Shown: positions 4,743 through 5,036 of the stretch, in pieces
How the letters are laid out: each line of letters starts with the position of its first letter
Numbering within the stretch: the stretch's first letter is position 1
Assembly: GCA_017407765.1 (NCBI GenBank)
Contig: JAFQVZ010000144.1
Location: 1-5,036 of the forward strand
Source of the DNA: Clostridia bacterium
GTDB taxonomy: Bacteria > Bacillota > Clostridia > Oscillospirales > Butyricicoccaceae
Reading direction: 5' to 3'
Length of the DNA: 5,036 nucleotides
Position numbers and translations under genes: made by a program
The notes under the pieces: generated by a model
The model's input: only the letters and a program-made list of their open reading frames with translations
Database searches by the model: none
Told to the model about the DNA's origin: nothing

Positions 4743-5036
4743 ATGAAAACAAATTGGTATGAAAATATTTGGGCAGTGCGTCTGAAGGTCCTTATTATCT
4801 CGGCTTTCTTCGCATCATTCAGTAACTGGATCTTTACAACAAAATCCGGTGCTCCTGTCACACCCATCGAGATCGCTCCCGCTCTGGTCGTTATGATCTT
4901 CCTTATCTGCCTCGCTATGTTCGTACAGCAGTGCTTCGAGAAGATCCCCAAGTGGCCTAAGCTCCCCACAGCTCTTTATCTGACAATTATCAACACATTC
5001 ATCGGCTGCGACCTTTCTCCCATTCAGGGCTGGATC
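4743..5036 (+). CDS. membrane protein, probable partner of the DUF3100 protein, C-terminus cut by window edge
   Basis: The frame is open from ATG at 4743 to the last base, giving 98 residues without a stop, so the gene continues outside the window. AGGAGG at 4729-4734, eight bases upstream, makes the start secure. Three hydrophobic segments are visible, roughly residues 14-31, 42-64 and 76-92, with a basic, proline-containing loop at 66-75 (EKIPKWPKLP). I cannot name the family. It lies 70 bases after the DUF3100 stop, on the same strand, with no convincing terminator between, so cotranscription is likely. Two adjacent small multi-helix membrane proteins suggest a two-subunit permease, as in pairs such as MadL/MadM or LrgA/LrgB; that comparison concerns organisation only, not homology. 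Confidence 0.75.
   Translation, partial: MKTNWYENIWAVRLKVLIISAFFASFSNWIFTTKSGAPVTPIEIAPALVVMIFLICLAMFVQQCFEKIPKWPKLPTALYLTIINTFIGCDLSPIQGWI

Overview
The window looks like a chromosomal segment of a low-to-mid GC anaerobic Bacillota, most likely a Clostridia member of the Ruminococcus type. The reasons are strong AGGAGG-type ribosome binding sites, A/T-rich intergenic DNA with sigma-A-like boxes, a TTG start codon, and protein families typical of that group (DUF378, MacB-like ATPase, long CDF exporter, DUF3100). The taxonomic call is an inference from style. No transposase, integrase, CRISPR array, tRNA or rRNA was seen.

Left part (1-2295). A PHP-family phosphoesterase resembling histidinol phosphatase runs off the left edge on the minus strand. 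It is divergent from a 66-residue two-helix DUF378 membrane protein on the plus strand. Convergent to that lies a minus-strand pair: a MacB/LolD-like ABC ATPase (upstream, TTG start, good promoter at 2238-2266) and then a dCMP deaminase 39 bases downstream. No permease gene lies beside the ATPase.

Middle (2296-3511). A 388-residue cation diffusion facilitator is transcribed rightward from the same divergent intergenic region and ends at a very strong intrinsic terminator (perfect 16-bp inverted repeat plus T-tract). Its metal-site residues and length look more like Mn2+ exporters of the MntE type than zinc exporters, and its cytoplasmic domain appears duplicated.

Right part (3512-5036). About 350 bases without a conventional gene hold an AT-rich stretch, a promoter with a perfect TATAAT box, and a predicted 5' leader of about 165 nt. 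The leader carries a six-codon mini-ORF with its own Shine-Dalgarno sequence and two GC-rich hairpins. It precedes a DUF3100 integral membrane protein and, 70 bases further, a second membrane protein cut off by the window edge. The two probably form a two-component membrane transporter whose substrate cannot be read from the sequence. This leader plus membrane pair is the least explained and most interesting part of the window; the remaining genes are ordinary housekeeping or transport functions.
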